A DNA stretch of 32,179 bases from Verrucomicrobiota bacterium (GCA_947471035.1 CANIWJ010000037.1:1-32179), one strand, 5' to 3'. Positions 17,020 to 26,785 are shown, numbered from the stretch's first letter. The notes: generated by a model not told the origin, from the sequence alone. Numbers and translations are program-made.

Positions 17020-18278
17020 GCCGTACCCTCCACCCAACCCAAACCCAGGCCCCGACACGCGGCGCGCACCTCCGCACCGCCTCCCACCACGTAGTCGAGT
17101 GGGAGCACCGCCCCGGAATCGATACGCTCCAAAAACGCCCGCACCGCTTCACCCGGCGCACGTTGCCAATCGCCGTCTTCCGCCCGCCCCGTCCGCTCGT
17201 AGCGCACATCAGCCGGCACCGCCGCCGGCGCAATCGGCCACTGGCCCGCCGCATCCGCCCACAACAAGACACGCCGCCACTTGCTCGCAGCCGGCACTTC
17301 GCCACGCGCCACGCGTCCATCCAGCCGTTGCGGTGCCTTCCGGCCCGAACGCCAGCGGTCTTGAAACCAAAACACATCCTCCGCACTCACCCGCATGATT
17401 TGTTCCAAAAACCGCATCACTCCCGCTGTGGGCAAATGCACCTCCTCCGGCGCGTGAAACTCCAGCGCCCACCGTCCGGTCGAACGCGTGCGCAACGACA
17501 CACCGAGCAGCGCAGCTCCAGTGCGCCTGGCCAAAATCGCCGGTAGCGGCGTAGCACTGGTGATGCGTCCGAAAAACGGCACCAATTCACCGGCTATCCC
17601 CGCGCGCTGATCCGACATGATCGAAAGCACTCCTCCCGCCCGTACAAAAGCCGCCATGGCCAGCGGGCTCTCATCTTTGGAAAACAGGCGCAGCCCCTGC
17701 CTCGAACGCGTCGCCAGCACCCGCGCATCCAGCCACGGATTATTCAAGGGCCGGTATATATTGGCCGCCTTAACCCCCGGCGGGATGAGGCGCGGCAACC
17801 ACTGCGCCATCGCCTCCCAATTTCCCATGTGCGCAATCACCAAGACCACGCCTTTTCCCGGCGCGAGCGCGTCCCGCAGCCTTTCCTCACCGTGCATGGT
17901 CAACGTATCCACGGTAGTCGCCGGATCTTTGCCGGCGGTACCGAACGAACACAGTAAATTGGCCCCGCTGCGGCGAAACACTTCCTGCGCCATCACCTTG
18001 AGTTCCTCCGGCGCACGCTCCCCGGCAAAGGCGATACGCAGATTGCGCTCCACCGTACGCCGCCGACGGGGAAAAATCCGATAAGCTACCCCGCCCAACG
18101 CGCGCCCGAATCCGGCCAGCCAGATCAATGGCAAAACCCCCAGCGCAGCCTCGAAAGCCACGTAAATACCCTGCTCCAGCCGCCACTTGATTCGCCGCCC
18201 AAAGGTTGGCCGCACCCAGGCACGCTGGGGCGTTGCACCTACCTCGCCCGCCGGCGCGCCCTCCTCGGCCACGCTCAT
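17016..18278 (-). CDS. LpxL/HtrB-like lysophospholipid acyltransferase with C-terminal extension
   Basis: The N-terminal 310 residues match the lipid A secondary acyltransferase family: an amphipathic or membrane segment (about 38-66), the catalytic HMGNWE motif (H150, E155), a MSDQRAG segment (221-227) and FWFQDRW (303-309). Such enzymes add an acyl chain to Kdo-lipid A at the inner membrane. Residues 320-420 are an extra region beyond normal family length; I do not recognise it. ATG 18278 overlaps the epimerase stop (ATGA), so it is preferred over 18311. The downstream ELM1-like gene overlaps by four bases. Confidence 0.88.
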   Translation of the reverse strand: MSVAEEGAPAGEVGATPQRAWVRPTFGRRIKWRLEQGIYVAFEAALGVLPLIWLAGFGRALGGVAYRIFPRRRRTVERNLRIAFAGERAPEELKVMAQEVFRRSGANLLCSFGTAGKDPATTVDTLTMHGEERLRDALAPGKGVVLVIAHMGNWEAMAQWLPRLIPPGVKAANIYRPLNNPWLDARVLATRSRQGLRLFSKDESPLAMAAFVRAGGVLSIMSDQRAGIAGELVPFFGRITSATPLPAILARRTGAALLGVSLRTRSTGRWALEFHAPEEVHLPTAGVMRFLEQIMRVSAEDVFWFQDRWRSGRKAPQRLDGRVARGEVPAASKWRRVLLWADAAGQWPIAPAAVPADVRYERTGRAEDGDWQRAPGEAVRAFLERIDSGAVLPLDYVVGGGAEVRAACRGLGLGWVEGTA

Positions 18279-19252
18279 GCGGAAACTCCCGAGCGGTGCG
18301 CCCGATACCACTCCACGTAGCGAGCCACGCCTTCGCGAATCGCGGTGCGCGGCGCATAGCCCAGCAAACGCCCCGCCTTGGCCACGTCCGCATAGGTGCG
18401 CGGCACATCGCCCGCCTGATCCGGCAACACCCGCAACTCCGCTTTTTTCCCCGCCGCCGCCTCTACCAACGCGATCAACTCGCTCAAGGTCGTCGTGGCC
18501 GAACCACCCAGATTAAAAATCTCAAAGGACGACTTTTCGGTGTAGGCCGCCGCCGCCAAAATACCCCGCACAATATCGTCCACAAAGGTGTAGTCGCGCG
18601 ACGTGCTGCCATCGCCATACCGCTCCACCACCCGCCCCGCCATAATCGCGGCGGTAAACTTGGAAATCGCCAGATCCGGCCGCTGGCGTGGTCCGTAAAC
18701 CGTGAAAAAACGCAGACACATGCAACGCAGGCCAAACAGGTGCGAGTAATTCGAGCACATCTGCTCCCCCGCCAGCTTCGTCGCCGCGTAGGGCGAAATC
18801 GTGCGCTCGATCAAATCATGCTCCGCAAACGGCACCTTCACATTCACCCCGTAAACCGAGGACGACGACGCGAAGATAAAATCCCGCACCCCGTGATGCC
18901 GGCACGCCTCCAACAGGTTCAGTGTGCCGTCCATGTTGGTGCTAAAATACAGCCGTGGATCCGCAATCGACGGCCTCACTCCGGCTCGCGCCGCCAGGTG
19001 AAAAACCCCGTCAAAGCGATGCGCCGAAAACGTACGGTTCACCAACCCATCGTCGCGAATATCTCCCCGCACCAAAGTAATCCGGTCGCGCACCCCGGCC
19101 AGATTAGCCTCTTTAACCGCCGGGTCGTAGTAGTCGTTAAAATCGTCGATAATCACCACCTCGGAGCCGGCCGCCAGCAAGGCTTCACACAGGTGCGATC
19201 CGATGAACCCTGCCCCGCCGGTAACGAGAAATTTCTTAGGATAACGAGTCAT
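18275..19252 (-). CDS. NAD-dependent nucleotide-sugar epimerase (UDP-glucuronate 4-epimerase-like)
   Basis: This extended short-chain dehydrogenase has the NAD motif TGGAGFIGS (11-19), the DDFNDYYDP segment typical of UDP-uronate/UDP-GlcNAc 4-epimerases, the SSSSVYG serine strand and the YAATK catalytic pair. It likely interconverts a UDP-sugar for LPS or capsule, though exact substrate needs assay. ATG 19252 (MTRYPKKFLV) is preferred to the 19291 reading, which adds 13 unconserved residues. It is first in the minus-strand glycan block and divergent from oppD. Confidence 0.87.
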   Translation of the reverse strand: MTRYPKKFLVTGGAGFIGSHLCEALLAAGSEVVIIDDFNDYYDPAVKEANLAGVRDRITLVRGDIRDDGLVNRTFSAHRFDGVFHLAARAGVRPSIADPRLYFSTNMDGTLNLLEACRHHGVRDFIFASSSSVYGVNVKVPFAEHDLIERTISPYAATKLAGEQMCSNYSHLFGLRCMCLRFFTVYGPRQRPDLAISKFTAAIMAGRVVERYGDGSTSRDYTFVDDIVRGILAAAAYTEKSSFEIFNLGGSATTTLSELIALVEAAAGKKAELRVLPDQAGDVPRTYADVAKAGRLLGYAPRTAIREGVARYVEWYRAHRSGVSA

Positions 19253-19364
19253 TAAGCGCGTAAGCCAAAACATCCGGCCCCACCCATGCAAAACAGATTC
19301 TCACCCCGTTCAAAACTCCTCGCCACCCCCCCGCCCACCCACCTCTACTCGCCTCTCACGCCTT

Positions 19365-19399
19365 ACTAGCTCTACTAGCTTACCAGCTCTACCAGCTCC
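19365..19399. repeat. Short tandem repeat (A-C-Y-AGCT units) upstream of oppD
   Basis: Four units, ACTAGCTCT, ACTAGCTT, ACCAGCTCT and ACCAGCTCC, follow directly at 8-9 bp spacing in the divergent region between the epimerase gene and oppD, ending 7 bases before the oppD ATG. They may be a leader element of oppD or a simple slippage product. Confidence 0.75.
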
Positions 19400-19406
19400 T
19401 TCCTCC

Positions 19407-20381
<975 letters not shown>

Positions 20382-20402
<21 letters not shown>

Positions 20403-20490
20403 TGGTCACTAATCCCGAGCCATCAGCCTCCCAGCGCATCTCCGATTCTTTCCTAATTAGTGCCCATTAGTGTTCATTAGTGGTTAAAAA
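20382..20490. repeat. CACTAAT-type phased inverted repeat, copy 1
   Basis: The left arm starts TTAAC then CACTAAT at 20387, 20397 and 20407 (exact 10-bp phase). The right arm is its mirror, three ATTAGTG units at 20455, 20465 and 20475 ending in GTTAA. The outer 12 bases of the arms are perfectly complementary. It occupies the entire oppD-oppF junction, supplying oppD's stop and abutting oppF's ATG at 20492. The approx. 40-base centre differs from other copies. Confidence 0.9.
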
Positions 20491-20491
20491 A

Positions 20492-21472
20492 ATGTCCGCC
20501 GCCGATCCCATCCTCGAACTACGCGACCTGCGCACCCATTTCCCAATGGAGCGCGGCCTGCTGTTCAAGCAGCGCACCGGCACGGTCAAAGCCGTCGATG
20601 GCGTATCCCTTTCTCTCGCTCGCGGCGAAGTCCTCGGCCTGGTCGGCGAATCCGGCTGCGGCAAATCCACCCTCGCCCGCACCATCATGGGCCTCGCCCC
20701 CGCCACCTCGGGCAGCGTCTGGCTCGAGGGCGTCAACATCACCGCCACCCCCGCCACCGGCGAGGCCCGCCGCGCCTTGCAAATGGTCTTCCAAGACCCT
20801 TTCGCCTCGCTCAACCCCCGCCTCAGTGTCGGCGATGCCCTCGCCGAACCGATCCGCGTGCACCGTCTGCGCCCCGCCGCCGAGATTCCGGCCCGCGTCG
20901 CCGAGCTCGCCGCCCTGGTCGGCATCCCCGCCCGCAGCCTCACCAAATACCCGCACGAGTTTTCCGGCGGACAACGCCAGCGAATCGCCATCGCCCGCGC
21001 CCTCGCCCTGGAGCCCCGCATCATCGTCGCCGACGAGCCCGTTTCCGCCCTCGACGTCTCCATCCAGGCCCAAATCTTAAACCTGCTGGCCAAACTCGTG
21101 CGCGAGCTCGGTCTGAGTCTGGTCTTCATTGCCCACGACCTCTCCGTGGTAAAACACCTCTCCGACCATGTCGCCGTGATGTATCTGGGCCGCATCGTGG
21201 AGCTCGGCTCCGCCGCCGACGTGATCGAGCGCCCGCAACACCCCTACACCCGCGCTCTGGTCAGCGCCGCACCCCGCCCCGACCCCGACGGCGAACGCGC
21301 CCGCCAACGCATCGTCCTGGCCGGCGACCCGCCCAGCCCGCTCAACCCGCCCCCCGGCTGCCACTTTCACCCGCGCTGCGCCTACGCCACAGAAATCTGC
21401 AAAACCACCGTGCCCGCCCTCGCCCCCCACGCCGGCCGAGACGTCTCGTGCCTCCGCGCCGCGGAGCTCTAG
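20492..21472 (+). CDS. Oligopeptide/dipeptide ABC transporter ATP-binding protein (OppF/DppF type)
   Basis: The second ATPase of a peptide importer: Walker A GESGCGKST, signature SGGQRQRIAIARA, Walker B IIVADEPVSALD, and the C-terminal oligopeptide/dipeptide extension HPYTRALVSAAPRPD followed by PPPGCHFHPRCAYATEIC. ATG 20492 (MSAADPILEL) is chosen; the GTG at 20480 lies in the inverted repeat and would add only four residues. It normally pairs with the OppD-type protein as a heterodimer, and both must work with permeases encoded elsewhere. Confidence 0.92.
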   Translation: MSAADPILELRDLRTHFPMERGLLFKQRTGTVKAVDGVSLSLARGEVLGLVGESGCGKSTLARTIMGLAPATSGSVWLEGVNITATPATGEARRALQMVFQDPFASLNPRLSVGDALAEPIRVHRLRPAAEIPARVAELAALVGIPARSLTKYPHEFSGGQRQRIAIARALALEPRIIVADEPVSALDVSIQAQILNLLAKLVRELGLSLVFIAHDLSVVKHLSDHVAVMYLGRIVELGSAADVIERPQHPYTRALVSAAPRPDPDGERARQRIVLAGDPPSPLNPPPGCHFHPRCAYATEICKTTVPALAPHAGRDVSCLRAAEL

Positions 21473-22016
21473 GCGCCTAAGCCCTCCGCGACGTGTGAAG
21501 CGGGACCATTAAAACATCATGAACCGAGGTGCGCCGCCACTGTGACAAACGTGGCCAAGGCCTGGGTTGGAGATCCGGCTTTAGCCGGTTCTGGGAAAAG
21601 TGACCACGCATACGCGGACCGCCTAAAGGCGGGACTCCAGCAAGCGGAAACGTGGTCGCTGAGTGGATTTCGTAACTACACATCCAGCCAGAGCTGATTA
21701 AATGGATACCTTCCGCAGGTGTGGTGTTATACCATTTCGCGTTCAAAGAAATAAAAACGAACCGTTTTAACCACTAATGATCACTAATTTTCGCTAATAA
21801 AAACAAGGGATTCGCCGCTTCTGGATTAGTGTATCTTATTGTTCATTAGTGGTTAAAAATCCGGGTGTTTTAAGATTGGATGAGGGGTCGCTACTGACGT
21901 GATCACGGTAGTGGTCGGGTTTTAATGCGGTTGAATGCAAAATGGTATTAGCTGTCCGTCCTCGCCGAGCGATAATCGCGTAATGGATGGTCAGGCCCAT
22001 TCGGACGGATGCGGGC
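21473..22016. other. 544-bp intergenic stretch with several hairpins and one phased repeat
   Basis: No credible gene is seen between oppF and the restriction-modification gene. The left part holds hairpins: GCCAC/GTGGC (21536-21555), CCGGCT-TT-AGCCGG (21575-21588), and CCGCC-TAAA-GGCGG (21619-21632) inside an outer stem of 10 bases with one mismatch (21599-21608 with 21651-21660). The right part holds the CACTAAT repeat 21765-21858 and a palindromic CGTGATCACG (21898-21907). A minus-strand frame at 21477-21746 has low-complexity, proline-rich composition and is not believed. The compact hairpins may be old dispersed repeats or structured RNA. Confidence 0.5.
21765..21858. repeat. CACTAAT-type phased inverted repeat, copy 2
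   Basis: The left arm is TTTTAAC then CACTAAT, CACTAAT, CGCTAAT at 21772, 21782 and 21792 (10-bp phase). The right arm is the mirror with one decayed middle unit and ends GGTTAAAA. The centre is shorter than in copies 1 and 3. Confidence 0.9.
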
Positions 22017-25000
22017 TCAGGCTTCGGCGGCGGCGGTTTCGGCGGCGGGAGTCTCGGCCGTGCCCTCGACGAGGGCGATTTCCTCCGGCGTCAGGCCGTA
22101 GAGTTCATACACGAGCTTATCAATGTCGCGGTCGGTCTTGCGAATCGCGTTTTGCAGGGCGGCGCGCTCGGTGTCGGATTTGGCAATCAGTATAGATGGT
22201 TTTAGGGCGGAAATTTTATCCACCAACGCTACAAGTCGGTCATGCTGCATTTTTGCAGTGGAATCACTTGGGTTTATGTTTTTAATCGGCAGGCGAGCGA
22301 CGTTTGTACGCTTTACCTCTGCCAAGGCTTCTCCGGCTTCAGGATTAAGTGTTTGATAATACCAATTCAAAAGTCGGGAGTTAATAACACCCAAAAGATA
22401 CTTGGGCGATAGGGTTCCGGACTTGGGCACCAAAACATGCATATTATTCAGACACAAATGGCGACCGGTGTCTAAGGTGCCAATGAGGCTGTCCCCTGTC
22501 TGACGTATAAATATCTTAATTGGAGCGTCGAAGTTTGCTGCCTGGCGCGGCTCGGCGAGCCAGGGACCGAATGATATATAGCGCTTCTTTAAGGGAGCTA
22601 TTATATAACGATTTATATCTGAGCCGCGAAGATAAAGCCTGTGGTCCTTGGTTATTTTTTCGTCTGCATCAAACGGTCTTTCCTCCACTGTTTTCTTTGA
22701 TTGGGGCGGCGTTCCTTTTCCTGTCTGGTAAGGCTTTATGCCAACATTGATGTCGCACAGCTCATCGAGCCGACATGTGTCCGACATGAGCCGCAGCGCG
22801 ATAGCTTCCTCTGCTTCGTTAATGAATATATTTATCGGTTCACCATTCGCCTTTAGCCATTTGTCCTGGGCGTGTCGGAGAGTGGTACTGGGGAGATCAA
22901 CCAGCTTGCCGATAGATTTGTTATACTCATCTACAATTCGAACTGTAGTTTGCCAGCCGGTCGGACTTTCCTTTACCAAGATTAAGATTTCCGTGTCCAC
23001 GGTTGCGTCCTCAAAAACAGGGTAGCGGAAGTGTACAATCTCATGTATTTGACTGTTTTCGCATACAAATTTTCGGGTTGTTCCTTGGAGCACATTTGTA
23101 AGCCAAGGGTTTGGTATAATCATCCCGAAAATCCTACCCGGCTTGAGTAGTGACTTAATCGCTTTCTCCATGAAAAGCAGGTAACTGTCTAATTGGTAGC
23201 TTTGGCAGGTATAGTTGGCGCGCAGATACTTTTTCTGGGAATCATCAATCGATGCACCATACGGCGGATTTCCCACCACCGCATCAAAGCCGCCCTTATC
23301 CATGATCTTGTCGAAACCTATGTCCCAATCGAAGGCGTTGACGCGGACGAGTTCGGCGGGGTCGAGGGAGAAATCGGAGGCAATGAGGGAATTGCCGCAT
23401 TTGATATTCTGATCAAGCGCGGGCAGCAGCGCCTCTTTATTAAAAAGATCTTTGGTTTGAAGGTAGATGCTCTCGCGGTTTTCGCCTTCCAGCATTTTCA
23501 GGTAGAGCGAGAGCTGGGTGACCTCGACGGCCTGGGCATCGATATCCACGCCGAAGACGTTGTTTTGCAGAATCTGGCGCTTGAGGCTAGTGGTCAGGCG
23601 GACGTTACCGGCCGCGTCGAGGTAGTAGTCTTCGCGGTGGGGGCGGAGGAGTTTATCGAGCGGCTCACCGGTGAGCTTAGCCCGCTCGCCAAACTCGCGC
23701 ACGCGTTCGGTGAAGACACGGAGGTAATGCTCCATCACGCGTTCATAAACGCGGATAAGGAAGGATCCGGAACCGCAGGCGGGATCGAGGAAGCGGAGCT
23801 TGGCGACCTGGGCGGGGGTCTTGCCCTCAAGCTGGCGGCCGACGGTCTGCTCGACGATATAATCCACGATGTAGCGGGGCGTGTAGTAAACGCCGCCGGC
23901 TTTGCGCACCTCGGGTTTTTCCTCGATGGTGGCGCCACGACCTTGGGGACGGAGGACCTTGCCGAGGAAGCGTTCGTAGGCGGAGCCGAGGATCTCGACC
24001 TTGATGTCGGCGAAGTTGTAGCCCTCGTCGTCGGAGGTGAGGTCGTCGATGATGTTGGCCAGCCATTCGTCGCCGACGACGAGATCTTCGGAGAAATGGG
24101 GCTTGAAGAGCTGTCCGTTGAAGAAGGGTTGGTAGGAAGGCGGGCGTTGGTCCAGGGCGCGGACGTGGGCGATGAAGGCGCGGTAGAGGCCGCCTTCGGC
24201 GGGCGGGGCGTAGCGGGGCGAGGGCGGCTCTTCATCGACGGCGTCGGGCAGGAGTGTCTTGCGGGCGTCGAAGGCGCCGCGTTTTAGGCGCGGACGGGCA
24301 TCCTGCTGGTGCCACCACTCGCGGAGCTGGGTGGAGAGGAGGGTGCCGGTGTCTATGCCGCGATCTTCGCAGATGCGCAGGAAGACGAGCCGGTCGAGAA
24401 TGCGCTGGGCCGCCTCGTTGAGGTGGTTGCCAAGGAGCAGGTCGTCGCGGTCGTTGTGCTTGAGCAGATCGGAGCCAAGGCGCTGGCGGGACTCGTCGAG
24501 GAAGTTGAGAAACTCGGCGTCGAGGGACTTGGTGCGATCGGGCCGGATGAGATAACCTTGGCGGGCCTTGAGGCGGGCGGCGCGCTTGGGCAGGGCGTCG
24601 ATCAGGCGGTCTATGGAGCCGTCTTGGACATTTTCGTAGGCAAGAAGCCCCCAAAGCTCGGCGGCGGAATCGAGATAACCGGTGAAATGGAGACGTTTCC
24701 ACAGACCCACGTTTATCGACTCCGACCGGTGAGGGCGGGAGCCGACGACGTAGACAAAGATCTCCTCAAAATCAGAGAGCAGGGCGAGCGGGATGCTGCG
24801 GGCGTAAGCGTCGCGCTTGGCCTGATAGGCATGGCCCCCATGCAGGGTTTCGGCGGGTTTTTTGGCCTCGCAGGTCAAACGTTCGAGCCGGGCGATGCGG
24901 AAGACGTAGTCGGCGCGCTTTTGTTTGCCGGAAATTTCGGTGCGGACCTCGATGTCCACCTCGCGTTCGGTGTGGATCAGGCCCTTGCGGTTGCCGACAT

Positions 25001-25157
25001 CCCAGCCCAGGGCGGCGAAGAAGGGATTAAGAAAGTCTTCGCGGAGCTTGGCCTCGTTATAATCGGGTCCGGTGTAGTAGGGCTGCTGCCGGGAGAACTG
25101 GGCAACGAGGCGAGAGAGCTCGGCCTTAAAAGTCTCAAAAGTCGCGGTAGGGACCAT
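22017..25157 (-). CDS. Type IIG restriction-modification enzyme (fused nuclease, N6-adenine methylase, specificity domain)
   Basis: One 1046-residue polypeptide carries all activities. The N-terminus has a PD-(D/E)XK-like site (D83 in RADYVF; E97-A-K99). The methylase has motif I DPACGSGSFL (about 457-466) and motif IV NPPYG (about 627-631). The C-terminal third contains a TaqI/Eco57I-like target-recognition region (GSDINRYI, NSRLLNWYY). Such enzymes cut unmodified DNA at a distance from the site. ATG 25157 is preferred to TTG 25163. DNA coding residues about 610-990 is clearly richer in A+T than the rest. It is not accompanied by other restriction genes and is bracketed, together with trmL, by CACTAAT repeats. 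Confidence 0.88.
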   Translation of the reverse strand: MVPTATFETFKAELSRLVAQFSRQQPYYTGPDYNEAKLREDFLNPFFAALGWDVGNRKGLIHTEREVDIEVRTEISGKQKRADYVFRIARLERLTCEAKKPAETLHGGHAYQAKRDAYARSIPLALLSDFEEIFVYVVGSRPHRSESINVGLWKRLHFTGYLDSAAELWGLLAYENVQDGSIDRLIDALPKRAARLKARQGYLIRPDRTKSLDAEFLNFLDESRQRLGSDLLKHNDRDDLLLGNHLNEAAQRILDRLVFLRICEDRGIDTGTLLSTQLREWWHQQDARPRLKRGAFDARKTLLPDAVDEEPPSPRYAPPAEGGLYRAFIAHVRALDQRPPSYQPFFNGQLFKPHFSEDLVVGDEWLANIIDDLTSDDEGYNFADIKVEILGSAYERFLGKVLRPQGRGATIEEKPEVRKAGGVYYTPRYIVDYIVEQTVGRQLEGKTPAQVAKLRFLDPACGSGSFLIRVYERVMEHYLRVFTERVREFGERAKLTGEPLDKLLRPHREDYYLDAAGNVRLTTSLKRQILQNNVFGVDIDAQAVEVTQLSLYLKMLEGENRESIYLQTKDLFNKEALLPALDQNIKCGNSLIASDFSLDPAELVRVNAFDWDIGFDKIMDKGGFDAVVGNPPYGASIDDSQKKYLRANYTCQSYQLDSYLLFMEKAIKSLLKPGRIFGMIIPNPWLTNVLQGTTRKFVCENSQIHEIVHFRYPVFEDATVDTEILILVKESPTGWQTTVRIVDEYNKSIGKLVDLPSTTLRHAQDKWLKANGEPINIFINEAEEAIALRLMSDTCRLDELCDINVGIKPYQTGKGTPPQSKKTVEERPFDADEKITKDHRLYLRGSDINRYIIAPLKKRYISFGPWLAEPRQAANFDAPIKIFIRQTGDSLIGTLDTGRHLCLNNMHVLVPKSGTLSPKYLLGVINSRLLNWYYQTLNPEAGEALAEVKRTNVARLPIKNINPSDSTAKMQHDRLVALVDKISALKPSILIAKSDTERAALQNAIRKTDRDIDKLVYELYGLTPEEIALVEGTAETPAAETAAAEA

Positions 25158-25211
25158 GTGCAAGAGTTTTTGAGCAGGCCGGAAAGGTGGAGCAAGGGAA
25201 AGTATGCCCCC

Positions 25212-25676
25212 CTACTCCGGCATGCCGATTTGCCGCAGTGCTTCGTAGCACGCCACGCCCGCCGCCGTGCTCAGGTTTAGCGAACGCAGCGCGGTATTGG
25301 CCTGAGGAATCGTCACGCTGCGCGTCTCGCCCATTTCCTCGTAAAGCCACTTCGGCGACCCCTGGCCTTCGTTGCCAAAAACCAAGCCATCGCCGTCCTC
25401 GTAACGCACGTCCCAGATCGTCTGCTGGGGTCCGGTCTCGACCAGCCAAAGACGCCGCGGCGCGTGCGGGCTGGCCTTGAACGCCGCCCAATCCTCATGC
25501 TGGTGCACATCGAGCGAAAACCAGTAATCCATGCCCGCCCGCCGCAACGCCGCATCGGTGATCTTATAGCCAAGCGGATGGATTAGATGCAGCCGCGATT
25601 TCGTGATGGCGCACATCCGCCCGATATTCCCCGAGTTCTGCGGGATCTGCGGCTGAAAAAGGACGATGTGCAGCAT
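25212..25676 (-). CDS. trmL: tRNA (cytidine/uridine-34-2'-O)-methyltransferase TrmL
   Basis: A minimal 154-residue SPOUT methylase that modifies wobble base 34 of tRNA-Leu in E. coli. The knot motifs are clear: PQIPQNSGNIGRMCA near the N-terminus, LVFGNEGQGSP, and the final IPQANTALRSLNLSTAAGVACYEALRQ. ATG 25676 (MLHIVLFQ) is the conserved start; an upstream ATG at 25703 would read into the adjacent inverted repeat. It lies between the restriction gene and a CACTAAT repeat, both on the same strand as thrB and smpB. Confidence 0.95.
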   Translation of the reverse strand: MLHIVLFQPQIPQNSGNIGRMCAITKSRLHLIHPLGYKITDAALRRAGMDYWFSLDVHQHEDWAAFKASPHAPRRLWLVETGPQQTIWDVRYEDGDGLVFGNEGQGSPKWLYEEMGETRSVTIPQANTALRSLNLSTAAGVACYEALRQIGMPE

Positions 25677-25686
25677 GGAAGATTTT

Positions 25687-25796
25687 GAACCACTAATGAT
25701 CACTAATTTCCGCTAATAAATACGTCCTCAAATCAACACCCGGGCCAGTCCGGCCCTTTCCGAATTAGTGACCATTAGTGAGGATTAGTGGTTAAC
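25687..25796. repeat. CACTAAT-type phased inverted repeat, copy 3
   Basis: The left arm is TTTGAAC then CACTAAT, CACTAAT, CGCTAAT at 25691, 25701 and 25711; the right arm is ATTAGTG three times at 10-bp phase (25764, 25774, 25784) ending GTTAA. It fills the 121-base gap between the thrB stop and the trmL start almost completely. Confidence 0.9.
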
Positions 25797-25797
25797 C

Positions 25798-26739
25798 TCA
25801 GCCCTCGACCACGTAGCCGACGTTATCCGCCGCCAGATCGCGGGCCTCGCTAGGCACGCCGACCGCCGCGAAAGCCGCCACCATAGCCACGCCCACCGCC
25901 GCCGCCACGCTGGCATCGCAGACACAAAGCACGCTCGAACCGCTGCCGCTCAGCCAACCGGTGTAACCGCCCGCCGCCACCCCGGCGGCGATGGCTTCGC
26001 GCCCGCCGCGAATCTTGGGCAGGCGGTAAGGTTCGTGCATGAAATCCGACACCGCCCCGCGCAACCGCGCGTAGTCGCCGGTCGCCAGAATCGCCACCAC
26101 GTAGGCCGCGCTGTTGATGCTCTTGACCGCGTCGAAATACGGCAGCGTCGTCGGCAGCACGCCGCGCGATTCCTTGGTCAACAGCTCGACCGAGGGCGAG
26201 GTGACGACGAAGCGCAGCGTATTCGGTAAGGGGATGCGCACGGTGCCGACGTAGTCGTTTTTCTCCGGCGAACAGCGTGCCACGCAAAATCCGCCCAGCA
26301 AACCCGCCGCCGCGTTGTCCGGATGGCCTTCCAAAAACGAGGCGACCGCGACCAGTTGCTCGCGCGTCAAAGGTTCGCCGCACAGGATATTCAACCCCGC
26401 GAGCACCCCGCCGATAACCGTGATCGAGGAACCCAGCCCGCGCGCGGGCGGCACATCGCCCTCGATTCGGTAAGAAAACGCAAAACCGCCCACCCGCGCC
26501 AAATTACCAAAAGCCCGGGCCGTGGCCGCAACCATCTCTTGCGCCCGTCCGTCGGTCTCCCGTGCGGGAAGCGGATGCCATCCTGCGACGGCCGGACCGG
26601 CGGGCGCGGCCTCGCGACGCACCGTCACGCTATTATAGATGGTGAGCGCGAGTCCGAGGGAGTCGAAGCCCGCCCCGCAGTTCGAGGTGCTGCCGGGCAC
26701 GCGAATGGTGACTTGTTGAGGGCGGGTTTCCGGATTCAT
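25798..26739 (-). CDS. thrB: Homoserine kinase
   Basis: A GHMP-family kinase that phosphorylates homoserine in threonine biosynthesis. The N-terminal VPGSTSNCGAGFDSLGLAL, the ATP loop PPARGLGSSITVIGG and the C-terminal GWLSGSGSSVLCVC segments are characteristic. ATG 26739 is chosen; a GTG at 26742 immediately before it adds one residue. Length (313) is normal. No other threonine genes are nearby. It follows smpB by 46 bases on the same strand. Confidence 0.93.
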   Translation of the reverse strand: MNPETRPQQVTIRVPGSTSNCGAGFDSLGLALTIYNSVTVRREAAPAGPAVAGWHPLPARETDGRAQEMVAATARAFGNLARVGGFAFSYRIEGDVPPARGLGSSITVIGGVLAGLNILCGEPLTREQLVAVASFLEGHPDNAAAGLLGGFCVARCSPEKNDYVGTVRIPLPNTLRFVVTSPSVELLTKESRGVLPTTLPYFDAVKSINSAAYVVAILATGDYARLRGAVSDFMHEPYRLPKIRGGREAIAAGVAAGGYTGWLSGSGSSVLCVCDASVAAAVGVAMVAAFAAVGVPSEARDLAADNVGYVVEG

Positions 26740-26785
26740 CACGTGAAAGGTTTTGAGTGGTGCGGGCCGCAGGCAGCAAGCGGGT

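Noticed and set aside
21477-21746. 89-codon minus-strand frame in the oppF downstream gap
   Set aside because: Spans several hairpins, Pro/Arg/Ser-rich, no family resemblance; better explained by repeats.
21898-21907. Palindrome CGTGATCACG as an operator for the restriction gene
   Set aside because: It lies downstream of that gene, and its flanks are only partly symmetrical; no regulator is nearby.
23193-24287. 364-codon plus-strand frame over the restriction-modification gene
   Set aside because: Antisense shadow of a gene with intact methylase motifs; no recognisable domain.
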